Origin: Persephonella sp.
GTDB lineage: Bacteria; Aquificota; Aquificia; Aquificales; Hydrogenothermaceae
DNA: 10,988 nt
NCBI GenBank assembly: GCA_027081375.1
Contig: JALWKR010000255.1
Location: 1-10,988 of the forward strand
Direction: 5' to 3'
Shown here: positions 1 to 6,282 of the stretch, piece after piece
Numbering within the stretch: position 1 is the stretch's first letter
Layout of the letters: each line of letters begins with the position of its first letter
Notes under the pieces: generated by a model
Told to the model about the DNA's origin: nothing
The model's database searches: none
What the model saw: only the letters and a program-made list of their open reading frames with translations
Made by a program: the position numbers and the translations under genes

Positions 1-239
1 GTAAAAGCTCCTTTATCCATATAGTACATATTTTGAGCACCAAGCTTTACGTTATACTCTCCTTCCTTTTTTGCAGCATCTAGTCTGATAGATGCTGAAG
101 ATAAAGCTGTAAAAGGTGGAGCAATCACTATATCAACAGACATTAACTCTTTTACTGAAGGTAAAAATAAATCTAAATACTCAAGGGTATCTGCAACAGT
201 TTTGTTCATTTTCCAATTCGCAGCAACAAGATAAGCCAT
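1..239 (-). CDS. tpiA: Triosephosphate isomerase, N-terminal part (cut by window edge)
   Basis: Only the first 79 codons are present; the gene continues beyond position 1. The N-terminus AANWKMNKT is the diagnostic start of triosephosphate isomerase and holds the substrate-binding Asn8 and Lys10. It is followed by IAPPFTALSS and LGAQNMYYMDKGAFT, both matching the family. The enzyme interconverts dihydroxyacetone phosphate and glyceraldehyde 3-phosphate in cytosolic glycolysis and gluconeogenesis. The ATG at 239-237 has an AGGAG ribosome binding site 9 nt upstream. It lies about 50 bp downstream of mutS on the same strand with no terminator visible between them, so the two are probably co-transcribed. 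The catalytic His and Glu lie outside the window, so intactness cannot be judged. Confidence 0.95.
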   Translation of the reverse strand, partial: MAYLVAANWKMNKTVADTLEYLDLFLPSVKELMSVDIVIAPPFTALSSASIRLDAAKKEGEYNVKLGAQNMYYMDKGAF

Positions 240-289
240 TCTTCTCTTCTCCTAAAGGAATATAATGAAATTCTTATTTTATCATAAGT

Positions 290-2941
290 TTAGTTCTCTT
301 TTATTTTGCGAATTTCCTGCTTTAGCTGATTTAAAAAGAGCAGAGCATCTACAGGAGTTATTGTTCCTATATCCAGCTTCTCTATTTTTTCAATTACCTC
401 TTTGTATCTGCTGTCTTCTTCTATAGTTTCAAGCTGTTTAAAAAGAGGAAGGGTTTCTAGTTTTTCTAATGAGTTATTAACTATTTCTTCTACAGGTTCT
501 TTAGTATATGTTTCTCCTTTTGACTGCTTAATAATAAAATCTTCCTCTACTTTTTCCTTTCCTTTTTCAAAAACTTCTAAAATTTCATAAGCTCTTTTTA
601 TTATCTTTTCCTTTATTCCAGCAAGTTTTGCAACATGAATACCGTAACTTTTGTTTGTAAACCCTTCTAAGACCTTGTATGTAAACTTTATATTCTCTCC
701 TTCTTCGCTTACATGCATATGATAGTTTTTAACCCCTCTTATCTCTTTCTCTAAACCTGTTAACTCATGGTAATGGGTAGCAAAAAGGGTTTTTACTTTA
801 ATATCCTGTGCAAGATACTCTGAAATAGCCCATGCGATAGATAAGCCGTCATACGTGCTTGTTCCTCTTCCTACTTCATCAAGAACAATAAAACTTCTTT
901 CTGTAGCATGGTTAACAATATTAGCCATTTCCAGCATCTCTACCATAAAAGTAGACAAACCTTTTGCAAGAGCATCTCCAGAACCAATTCTTGTAAATAT
1001 AGCATCAACAATTCCTACTTTTCCTTCTCTAGCTGGAATAAATGAGCCTGTATGAGCTAAAAGAACAATAATAGCTGACTGTCTAATAAAAGTGCTTTTC
1101 CCTGCCATATTAGGACCAGTGATAATATGGAAGAAGCTATCTTTGTTCATAACAAGATCATTAGGAACAAAATCTTCATTAAACTCCTTTATAACAGGGT
1201 GGTAAGCTTCTTTTAAATAAATATCGTAACCTTCTGTTATCTCAGGTTTTACCCAGCCTTTCTCAACAGCTATTTGGGCAAAAGAGACAACAGCATCTAA
1301 AACTCCAACCTGCTGGGCTGTTTTTCCTATTCTTCCAGAGAGAAGAGCCACTTCCTCTCTTATTTTCATAAATATCTCATACTCTAAGGCTTTTATTTTT
1401 TCATCTGCAGATAAAATCTTTTCCTCAAATCTCTGTAGTTCATCTGTGGTAAATCTTTCTGCATTAGATAATGTCTGTCTTCTTTTATAATGTTCAGGAA
1501 CAAACTTAAGGTTTGGTTTTGTTATCTCTATGTAATATCCCATCACCTTATTAAAACCAACTTTTAAGCTCTGTATTCCTGTTTCCTGTCTCTGCTTTTC
1601 CTGAAACTCTTTTATCCACTGATTTCCTTTTTCTTTTATTTCCTTAAGCTCATCTAAATCTTTATTAACACCTTTTTTAATAAGTCCTCCTTCTTTTAAA
1701 TGTATTGGAGGGTTATCCTCTAAATACCTGTCTAGCTTATCTATAAGCCATGTATAGTCTTCTATTTTTTCAAAAGTCTCTTTTAAAAACTGTGAATTTA
1801 CCTGATTTTCCAACTCCTTAAGCTCTCTAATCTTCTTTAAAGACTCTCTTAAAGAAACCATATCTCTAGGAGTTAGTGTATTTGAAGATATTTTAGAGAT
1901 AAGTCTTTCAACATCAAAAATATCATTTAATATTTCCCTTAATCTTTCCCTTAAAGAGCTGTTTTTTACAAGTTCCTCGACTGCTAACTGTCTTTTTTTT
2001 ATAAGATTTTTATCTTTTAACGGGTGCAGAAGGAAAAATCTAAGTCTTCTTTTTCCCATTCCTGTTAATGTTCTGTCTATAACTCTAATGAGAGGAATAT
2101 TCCCTTCATTTGGATGAATTATCTCAAGATGTTTTTGAGAAGAGTAATCAAGTCTTACATACTTATCTTCCCTATAGGGTTTAGGACTATTTATAAAAGG
2201 TAGAAAACTTTTTTGTGTAGTTTTTGCATACTTTAAAACAGCAGATAGAGGATATAAAACAGGCTCTTCTTCATCTGAAAAACCAAAAGAAGAAAAATGA
2301 GAAGTTCCAAAAAATTGAAGAAGCTCTTTAGCAGCCTCTTTATTAAAGTACTCCTCAGGTAGCTTTGATATAAAGATATTTTTGAAATACTCCTGAATTT
2401 CAGGGATTTCAACATCTTCAGGAATTAAAACCTCTCTTGGCTGAAACTTTCCTAAAAAAGAAATAAGGTCATCTTTATCAAAAATAGTTCCAAAAAATTC
2501 TCCTGTTGATAAATCAAGGTATGAAACTGCATATTTCTTTCCAAGTGGATAAATTCCTGCTAACGCAGCCTTAAGCTTCTCATTTTCAAAAAATGTTCCA
2601 GGGGTGATAACCCTTATTACATCTCTTTTTACTATACCTTTTGCCTGTGAGGCATCTTCAAGCTGTTCACAGATAGCTACCTTGTGTCCTTTAGAAATAA
2701 GCCTTGTTATATATCCATCTAAAGCGTGAAAGGGAATACCGCACATAGGGATAAATTTATTTTTTCCAACTTTCTTCTTTGTTAACGCAATATTCAGCTC
2801 TTTTGCTCCTATGTGGGCATCTTCATAAAACATCTCATAAAAGTCTCCAAGTCTATACAAAACGAGAGCATCAGGATACTCATCTTTAATTCTGTGATAC
2901 TGAGCAAGCATAGGGGTTAGGTTTTTGTCTTCTTTAGCCAC
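290..2941 (-). CDS. mutS: DNA mismatch repair protein MutS
   Basis: MutS recognises base mismatches and small loops in newly replicated DNA and recruits MutL using ATP. At 883 aa it is a full-length MutS1. The mismatch-reading Phe-Tyr-Glu motif is at residues 34-36 (GDFYEMF). The connector, lever and clamp regions follow, with GYYIEITK near 468-475. The ATPase has Walker A GPNMAGKST at 609-617, STFMVEM at 663-669, Walker B IVLDEVGRGT at 685-694 and ATHYHEL at 721-727. The end (about 800-883) is a charged linker plus a C-terminal helical segment; LETLPLF near 828-834 loosely resembles a sliding-clamp binding motif (inference). The start is GTG at 2941-2939, supported by AGAGG 6 nt upstream and the usual MutS N-terminal length. 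It is divergent from the chaperone/RAMP cluster and followed by tpiA. Confidence 0.98.
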   Translation of the reverse strand: MAKEDKNLTPMLAQYHRIKDEYPDALVLYRLGDFYEMFYEDAHIGAKELNIALTKKKVGKNKFIPMCGIPFHALDGYITRLISKGHKVAICEQLEDASQAKGIVKRDVIRVITPGTFFENEKLKAALAGIYPLGKKYAVSYLDLSTGEFFGTIFDKDDLISFLGKFQPREVLIPEDVEIPEIQEYFKNIFISKLPEEYFNKEAAKELLQFFGTSHFSSFGFSDEEEPVLYPLSAVLKYAKTTQKSFLPFINSPKPYREDKYVRLDYSSQKHLEIIHPNEGNIPLIRVIDRTLTGMGKRRLRFFLLHPLKDKNLIKKRQLAVEELVKNSSLRERLREILNDIFDVERLISKISSNTLTPRDMVSLRESLKKIRELKELENQVNSQFLKETFEKIEDYTWLIDKLDRYLEDNPPIHLKEGGLIKKGVNKDLDELKEIKEKGNQWIKEFQEKQRQETGIQSLKVGFNKVMGYYIEITKPNLKFVPEHYKRRQTLSNAERFTTDELQRFEEKILSADEKIKALEYEIFMKIREEVALLSGRIGKTAQQVGVLDAVVSFAQIAVEKGWVKPEITEGYDIYLKEAYHPVIKEFNEDFVPNDLVMNKDSFFHIITGPNMAGKSTFIRQSAIIVLLAHTGSFIPAREGKVGIVDAIFTRIGSGDALAKGLSTFMVEMLEMANIVNHATERSFIVLDEVGRGTSTYDGLSIAWAISEYLAQDIKVKTLFATHYHELTGLEKEIRGVKNYHMHVSEEGENIKFTYKVLEGFTNKSYGIHVAKLAGIKEKIIKRAYEILEVFEKGKEKVEEDFIIKQSKGETYTKEPVEEIVNNSLEKLETLPLFKQLETIEEDSRYKEVIEKIEKLDIGTITPVDALLFLNQLKQEIRKIKEN

Positions 2942-2979
2942 AGGAAACCTCTTTGTTAGTTATTGTGTGAAACAAAAAT

Positions 2980-3007
2980 AATATAGGATTTAGAAAGATT
3001 TAATCAA
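2980..3007 (-). promoter_or_regulatory. Putative mutS promoter (sigma70-like)
   Basis: Read on the minus strand, TTGATT (3007-3002) and TATATT (2985-2980) are separated by 16 nt, followed by a leader of about 35 nt to the GTG start of mutS. The match is reasonable, but the region is very AT-rich, so chance matches are common. Confidence 0.45.
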
Positions 3008-3026
3008 TTTATAACAATATTATAGA

Positions 3027-3053
3027 TTTTTTTAGTATATTTTGCTAAAAAAA
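3027..3053. repeat. Perfect 9-bp inverted repeat beside the cluster promoter
   Basis: The arms TTTTTTTAG (3027-3035) and CTAAAAAAA (3045-3053) are exact reverse complements around a 9-nt centre. The right arm ends one base before the -35 box of the plus-strand promoter. It could be an operator or an AT-rich UP element. Most of each arm is a homopolymer run, so the information content is low. Confidence 0.5.
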
Positions 3054-3054
3054 C

Positions 3055-3082
3055 TTGACATTAATCATTTTAGATATATATT
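3055..3082 (+). promoter_or_regulatory. Promoter of the RAMP/prefoldin cluster
   Basis: A consensus -35 TTGACA (3055-3060) is followed 16 nt later by a -10 TATATT (3077-3082). The predicted transcript starts near 3089 and has a leader of about 50 nt before the ATG at 3139. A 9-bp inverted repeat lies just upstream, and an alternating AT stretch (3074-3090) overlaps the -10 box. It is the best promoter match upstream of the eight-gene cluster. Confidence 0.75.
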
Positions 3083-3138
3083 GTATATATAGATTAATTA
3101 TTTTTTTCAAAAAAATATAAAAAAAGGAGTGTTAGGAG

Positions 3139-3831
3139 ATGACTATAGCAGAGCTTAGAGAACTGCAGGCGATTAATACGCTAGTGTTTGAAACATTAGG
3201 ACAGCCTGAAAAAGAAAGGGAATTTAAACTAAAAGCATTAAAAAGATGGGGATTTGACCTTCTCCTTGGTAAAAAAGGAGGAGAAACTACATACTTCACA
3301 GCTGAGGCAGGGAAGAGAGCTGTAGGAGATAAATACACAGAAGAGGATATTCACTACGAAGTTGAAGAGATTATCCACGAGCTTCCTAAAAACAAAAAGA
3401 TATTTGCTCATATTGAGATGATGCATGGAAGGGCATATCTAATAGGAGAGCTAAGGGAAGGAGAGGAGAATATAGAAATTCTTAGAGTTCCTGCAGGTTC
3501 AATCCTTATGGCTTACTTTAAAAAACACAAACTCCACAATCTTATTGAAGCTCTTAGAAATGTAGGTACAGCCTTAGAGTTAGTAAAACAAAGAGGTCAG
3601 GAAGGAAAGCCAGTTCCTTATGAACAACTTCCAAACGTAGCAAGAAGATTTTTAAGAGGAGCAAAAGACCTTGAAAAAGAAGCAGGATTTGGAAGAGTAG
3701 CTTTATCTTACTGGGGAGAGAATAAAGACGGTGATGCTCGCTTTAGAGTTTCATGGCTTCTACCAACAATAGCTCTTTTTGACATTGATATAGCTGAAAA
3801 AGCAGACAAACTTCTAGCAGCATTCAAGTAA
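3139..3831 (+). CDS. Unrecognised 230-aa soluble protein, first gene of the RAMP/prefoldin cluster
   Basis: I do not recognise the family. No signal peptide or membrane segment is visible, so it is probably cytosolic. Residues 1-45 look helical and end in a basic patch ([19 protein letters not shown], 30-48). Residues 66-82 are an acidic helix. Residues 87-106 ([19 protein letters not shown]) look like a beta hairpin, followed by [16 protein letters not shown] at 116-131. The C-terminal half is mainly helical with basic segments ([18 protein letters not shown], 169-186), then a beta-like stretch [16 protein letters not shown] near 201-216. The charge pattern is compatible with nucleic acid or protein binding, but this is inference. 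The ATG at 3139 has AGGAG 9 nt upstream. The RAMP gene begins only 12 nt after its stop, so the two are very likely co-expressed and may form a complex. Confidence 0.85.
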   Translation: MTIAELRELQAINTLVFETLGQPEKEREFKLKALKRWGFDLLLGKKGGETTYFTAEAGKRAVGDKYTEEDIHYEVEEIIHELPKNKKIFAHIEMMHGRAYLIGELREGEENIEILRVPAGSILMAYFKKHKLHNLIEALRNVGTALELVKQRGQEGKPVPYEQLPNVARRFLRGAKDLEKEAGFGRVALSYWGENKDGDARFRVSWLLPTIALFDIDIAEKADKLLAAFK

Positions 3832-3843
3832 GGAGAAGAGAGG

Positions 3844-4566
3844 ATGGAACTTCTGTGCTGGACACCAGTTGTATTTAGTAGAAATGGATTTCCAAGAGAT
3901 GAGGAAGGAAAGCCATTCCTTCCTGGAAATGTTTTTAAAGAAGCTATAACATCAGCAGTTATCTTTTACTACATAAAAAAAGACAAAGAGATTGAAAATA
4001 AAGTAAGAAAGTACCTTCTAAAAGAAGGTTTAAACATAAAGGAAGTTGCTAAAGACGTTAAAAATATTGTTTTAGAAAAATACCCTGTTTTAGATAATCT
4101 GGATATTCCAGAAAGAACATACTTGCCAGAAAAAGATATAAAACAGGAATACATTGAAGTTTTTGATTTAAAAGAATGGATAGATATAAAAGGTTTCAAA
4201 ACAGAAGTTTTCAAAGGAACTTTAGAAGTTTCAATAAAATCTCCACACATAGAAAAGCTAAAAGCAGCAGCCCACTCTTTTGCAGAAGCTCTTGCAAGGA
4301 TGGAACATTCTCTTCTTAAAGATCATCCCCTTGCAAAACTTTTCTATGAACCTCTTATAAACGACCTGAAAAAGTGGGATATTCCTTTAAGAATTGGTCT
4401 GTGGACAGAAGTCTCTTTTAAAGGAGACCTTCTATTCTTTTGGAGAATTAAAGAAGTAAGAGAGAAACTTTTAAAAGAACTAAAAGTAGATATAAGACCA
4501 AGGTATGTCTTATATCTCCCTAGAGAGAAACAAACAACAGGATGGACAGAATTAAAAATTTCATAA
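3844..4566 (+). CDS. Orphan RAMP-superfamily protein, Csm5-like, outside a CRISPR locus
   Basis: The 240-aa protein shows three features typical of RAMP proteins of type III CRISPR complexes, especially Csm5. The first is an N-terminal strand leading into DEEGKPFLPGNVFKEAI (19-35), the counterpart of the usual D-G-x-PyIPGSSLKGA motif. The second is DIPLRIGLWTEVSFKGDLLF (179-198), like the family's LRLGxxSG...T segment. The third is the tail RYVLYLPREKQTTGWTEL (220-237), like the usual PLGW ending. In Csm5 these residues shape a ferredoxin-like RNA-binding fold at the end of the effector complex. Here there are no cas genes and no repeats nearby; the partners are an unknown protein upstream and prefoldins downstream. 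It may therefore be a domesticated RAMP. The motifs are degenerate (PGN instead of PGS, no Gly-rich KGA), so the assignment needs a profile search. The ATG at 3844 follows AGGAG with 7-8 nt spacing. Confidence 0.68.
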   Translation: MELLCWTPVVFSRNGFPRDEEGKPFLPGNVFKEAITSAVIFYYIKKDKEIENKVRKYLLKEGLNIKEVAKDVKNIVLEKYPVLDNLDIPERTYLPEKDIKQEYIEVFDLKEWIDIKGFKTEVFKGTLEVSIKSPHIEKLKAAAHSFAEALARMEHSLLKDHPLAKLFYEPLINDLKKWDIPLRIGLWTEVSFKGDLLFFWRIKEVREKLLKELKVDIRPRYVLYLPREKQTTGWTELKIS

Positions 4567-4576
4567 AGGAGGTGAT
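4566..4576 (+). promoter_or_regulatory. Unusually complete Shine-Dalgarno sequence of prefoldin alpha
   Basis: AAGGAGGTGAT matches the complement of the standard bacterial 16S rRNA 3' end over 11 bases and stands 5 nt before the ATG at 4582 (9 nt counted from GGAGG). It suggests strong translation and fixes the start codon. Confidence 0.8.
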
Positions 4577-4581
4577 GTCAA

Positions 4582-5028
4582 ATGGCTAAAAAAGAAGTAA
4601 AAGAGAAAAAAGTTACAATGGAAGAGCTCAATAGAGAGCTAAAAGGATACATAGCTCAAATTGAAGCTCTAAGAGCTGAGATTGCTATTATTGACGAAAA
4701 CATAGCAACTTACAGAACAGTTATCAAAACTATTAACAACCTAAGAGACCTTGGAAAAGGTAAAAACATTCTTATCCCAATTGGTGCTGGAGCTCAAATT
4801 GAAGCGAAAATTGAAAACCCTGATAGAGTTGTTGTTTCAATGGGTTCAGGAATTTCAGCAGAACTTACTGCAGAAGAAGCTTTAACTCAGATAGCAAAAG
4901 AGATTGCATCTCTTCAAGCTTTAAGAAGAACTCTTGAAGAAGCTGTAGCAGAAGCATACGCAAAAACTGAAGAACTTCTACAGAAAACAAGAGAGCTTGG
5001 TCAGGAAGAAGGCAAAGCCTCTAAGTAA
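4582..5028 (+). CDS. Prefoldin alpha subunit (bacterial copy)
   Basis: Prefoldin is an ATP-independent holdase of archaea and eukaryotes, shaped like a jellyfish with coiled-coil tentacles that bind unfolded proteins. This 148-aa protein has the full alpha-class layout: an N-terminal coiled coil (about 12-52), the central double beta hairpin (about 62-98, with ILIPIGAGAQIEAKI then RVVVSMGSGISAEL) and a C-terminal coiled coil (about 98-140). Length and motifs match archaeal PfdA. Most bacteria lack prefoldin, so acquisition from archaea is likely (inference). The gene is 15 nt downstream of the RAMP gene and 12 nt upstream of a miniature prefoldin-beta-like gene. It could form a hexamer with that partner, or self-assemble as described for gamma-prefoldin of Methanocaldococcus. 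Its very strong ribosome binding site suggests abundant product. Confidence 0.93.
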   Translation: MAKKEVKEKKVTMEELNRELKGYIAQIEALRAEIAIIDENIATYRTVIKTINNLRDLGKGKNILIPIGAGAQIEAKIENPDRVVVSMGSGISAELTAEEALTQIAKEIASLQALRRTLEEAVAEAYAKTEELLQKTRELGQEEGKASK

Positions 5029-5040
5029 GAGGTGATAAAA

Positions 5041-5226
5041 ATGGAAAAAGATGAAAAACAGTTAAAAAAAATACAAATTCAGGAGACGCTTCGTCTCCTG
5101 AATTCACTGCCAGATAATAGGAGGGTTTACTACAATACAGGAGTTCTTCTTGTAGAAGTGACAAAAGAAGAAGCAAAAAAACTTCTGCAGGAAGAGCTGG
5201 AGGCCTTAGAGGAAGCACAGCAGTAA
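5041..5226 (+). CDS. Miniature prefoldin-beta-like protein (61 aa, coiled coils mostly missing)
   Basis: The segment LNSLPDNRRVYYNTGVLLVE (20-39) followed by VTKEEAKKLLQEELEALEE (40-58) matches the central part of archaeal prefoldin beta (L-x-LPDD-x-VYK-x-G-x-LLV-x-V-x-KEEA). Archaeal PfdB is around 110-120 aa; here roughly half of each coiled-coil arm is gone, leaving one beta hairpin flanked by short helices. The reading frame is intact, and the gene has its own site GAGGTGAT before ATG 5041, so it looks like a maintained short form rather than a decaying fragment. A start at GTG 5032 is possible but lies inside the ribosome binding site. It directly follows prefoldin alpha (12 nt), which fits a partner or cap for the alpha beta-barrel platform. 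A perfect 13-bp inverted repeat lies inside the coding sequence, and a terminator follows the stop. Confidence 0.78.
   Translation: MEKDEKQLKKIQIQETLRLLNSLPDNRRVYYNTGVLLVEVTKEEAKKLLQEELEALEEAQQ
5076..5104. repeat. Perfect 13-bp inverted repeat inside the mini-prefoldin gene
   Basis: The arms AATTCAGGAGACG (5076-5088) and CGTCTCCTGAATT (5092-5104) are exact reverse complements around CTT. In RNA this would be a very stable hairpin starting about 35 nt after the start codon. No T-run follows, so it is not an ordinary terminator. Confidence 0.9.
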
Positions 5227-5229
5227 ATA

Positions 5230-5254
5230 GGGGACATAAAGTCCCCATTTTTTT
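5230..5254 (+). terminator. Rho-independent terminator after the mini-prefoldin gene
   Basis: The stem GGGGAC (5230-5235) / GTCCCC (5241-5246) has loop ATAAA and is followed by seven T (5248-5254). It lies 4 nt after the stop codon and only 27 nt before the start of the YfdX gene, so it may act as a partial terminator inside the cluster. Confidence 0.88.
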
Positions 5255-5281
5255 ATGAAAAAATAAAAAGGAGGTGAAGCC

Positions 5282-6199
5282 ATGAGAAAATTTATTTCAG
5301 CTTTAGCAGCTGCAGCAATTTTTATTTCTCCAGTTGTAGCTAAGGAAAACAATTCCTCAAACAATCAGCCACAAAAGGCTAATGTAATACAGCAGGAACA
5401 AACTGCAAAACAGCTAATAGAAAGCTCAGGTAAAAGATCAACTGAAAAAGTTAAGCTTGAGCAACTTAAAAAGATTGTTCAGGAAGCTGTAGAGGTTTAT
5501 CAAAAAGGAAACCAAGTTCTTTTCTTATTAGCTCACAACAAAGTAGATGAGGCTAAGAAAGTATTAGAAGAGCTAAAGGCTAAGATTGAAAACATAGAGA
5601 AGAACTATAAACTTCAAAGATTACCAATAGACGCTGTTATTACTGAAATCAGTGGGATAACAGATATTAAAAAGGCAGAAGAACTTGCAAAAGAAGCTAA
5701 AAAAGCTGTAAATGAAAATGACTTTGTTAAGGCTAGATTTATCCTTAACGCTCTTAGAGATGAGATTGTTGTGGAAACAGCATACCTTCCTATAAAGCTA
5801 TATAAGGAAGCTGTTGAGCTTGCTGACAAATTCTTAAAAGAAGGAAAAGTTAAAAATGCAATTAGTCAGATGCAAGTTGCTTTAAGCACAGTAGAGATTG
5901 AAACAACAATTATTCCAAAACCTATAGCAATTGCTTCTCTACTAGTTGAAGATGCTTCAAAGGTATACCAGAAAGACCCTAAAAAAGCTATTACTCTTTT
6001 AGAAGAAGCTAAAAGGGAGATTAAATTAGCTAAAGTTCTTGGATATATCAAAACAGAAGAAGAAGTTAAACCTCTTGTAGAACAGATTGAAAAGCTTGAA
6101 AAAGCAATTAAAGAAAAATCTTCAACTTCTGAAGAGAAGTTCAAAGAGCTTAAAAAATCTCTTGAAAAAGCTAAAGAAAAGGCAACTCAAACTAAGTAA
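5282..6199 (+). CDS. Exported YfdX-family protein
   Basis: The first 20 residues form a signal peptide (MRKF, then a hydrophobic Ala-rich core, ending SPVVA before KE), so the protein should be periplasmic. Residues 60-255 follow the YfdX pattern: repeated helices ending in small-residue turns, LPIDAVITEISG (114-125), NDFVKARFILNALRDEIVVE (146-165), LPIKLYKEAVELADKFLKEG (169-188) and TTIIPKPIAIA (208-218). YfdX of E. coli is a stress protein of the acid-response EvgA regulon, and relatives have chaperone-like activity. At 305 aa it is longer than the roughly 210-aa enteric form; the extra part is an N-terminal Asn/Gln-rich linker (22-45) and a Lys/Glu-rich coiled coil at the end (256-305). 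The ATG at 5282 has AAGGAGGTGA upstream. Terminators lie on both sides. Confidence 0.85.
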   Translation: MRKFISALAAAAIFISPVVAKENNSSNNQPQKANVIQQEQTAKQLIESSGKRSTEKVKLEQLKKIVQEAVEVYQKGNQVLFLLAHNKVDEAKKVLEELKAKIENIEKNYKLQRLPIDAVITEISGITDIKKAEELAKEAKKAVNENDFVKARFILNALRDEIVVETAYLPIKLYKEAVELADKFLKEGKVKNAISQMQVALSTVEIETTIIPKPIAIASLLVEDASKVYQKDPKKAITLLEEAKREIKLAKVLGYIKTEEEVKPLVEQIEKLEKAIKEKSSTSEEKFKELKKSLEKAKEKATQTK

Positions 6200-6225
6200 T
6201 AGCTGATCCAAAAAAAGCTAATATC

Positions 6226-6254
6226 AGGGGCTAATAGCCCCTTTATTTTTTTTT
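6226..6254 (+). terminator. Rho-independent terminator after the YfdX gene
   Basis: The stem AGGGGCT (6226-6232) / AGCCCCT (6236-6242) has loop AAT and is followed by TTA and nine T (6246-6254). It stands 28 nt upstream of the next start codon. Its T-run can also pair with the A-rich leader of the next gene. Confidence 0.9.
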
Positions 6255-6268
6255 CTAAAAAAAATAAA
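6242..6268. repeat. 12-bp T/A inverted repeat linking terminator and next leader
   Basis: TTTATTTTTTTT (6242-6253) is the exact reverse complement of AAAAAAAATAAA (6257-6268), separated by three bases. The first arm is the T-run of the terminator and the second is the A-rich leader just before the AGGAGG of the gene at 6283. In RNA, pairing of the two arms could weaken termination or partly occlude the ribosome site (inference). Confidence 0.7.
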
Positions 6269-6282
6269 AAAGGAGGTTAGGT

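Noticed and set aside
2942..3138. CIRCE (HrcA) heat-shock operator before the chaperone-containing cluster
   Set aside because: No TTAGCACTC-N9-GAGTGCTAA or close variant is present in the intergenic region.
3969..4250. 93-codon antisense open frame under the RAMP gene, and similar antisense frames elsewhere
   Set aside because: Low-complexity Ser/Phe/Leu composition, no ribosome sites, and lying opposite well-supported genes; they are shadows of the real frames.
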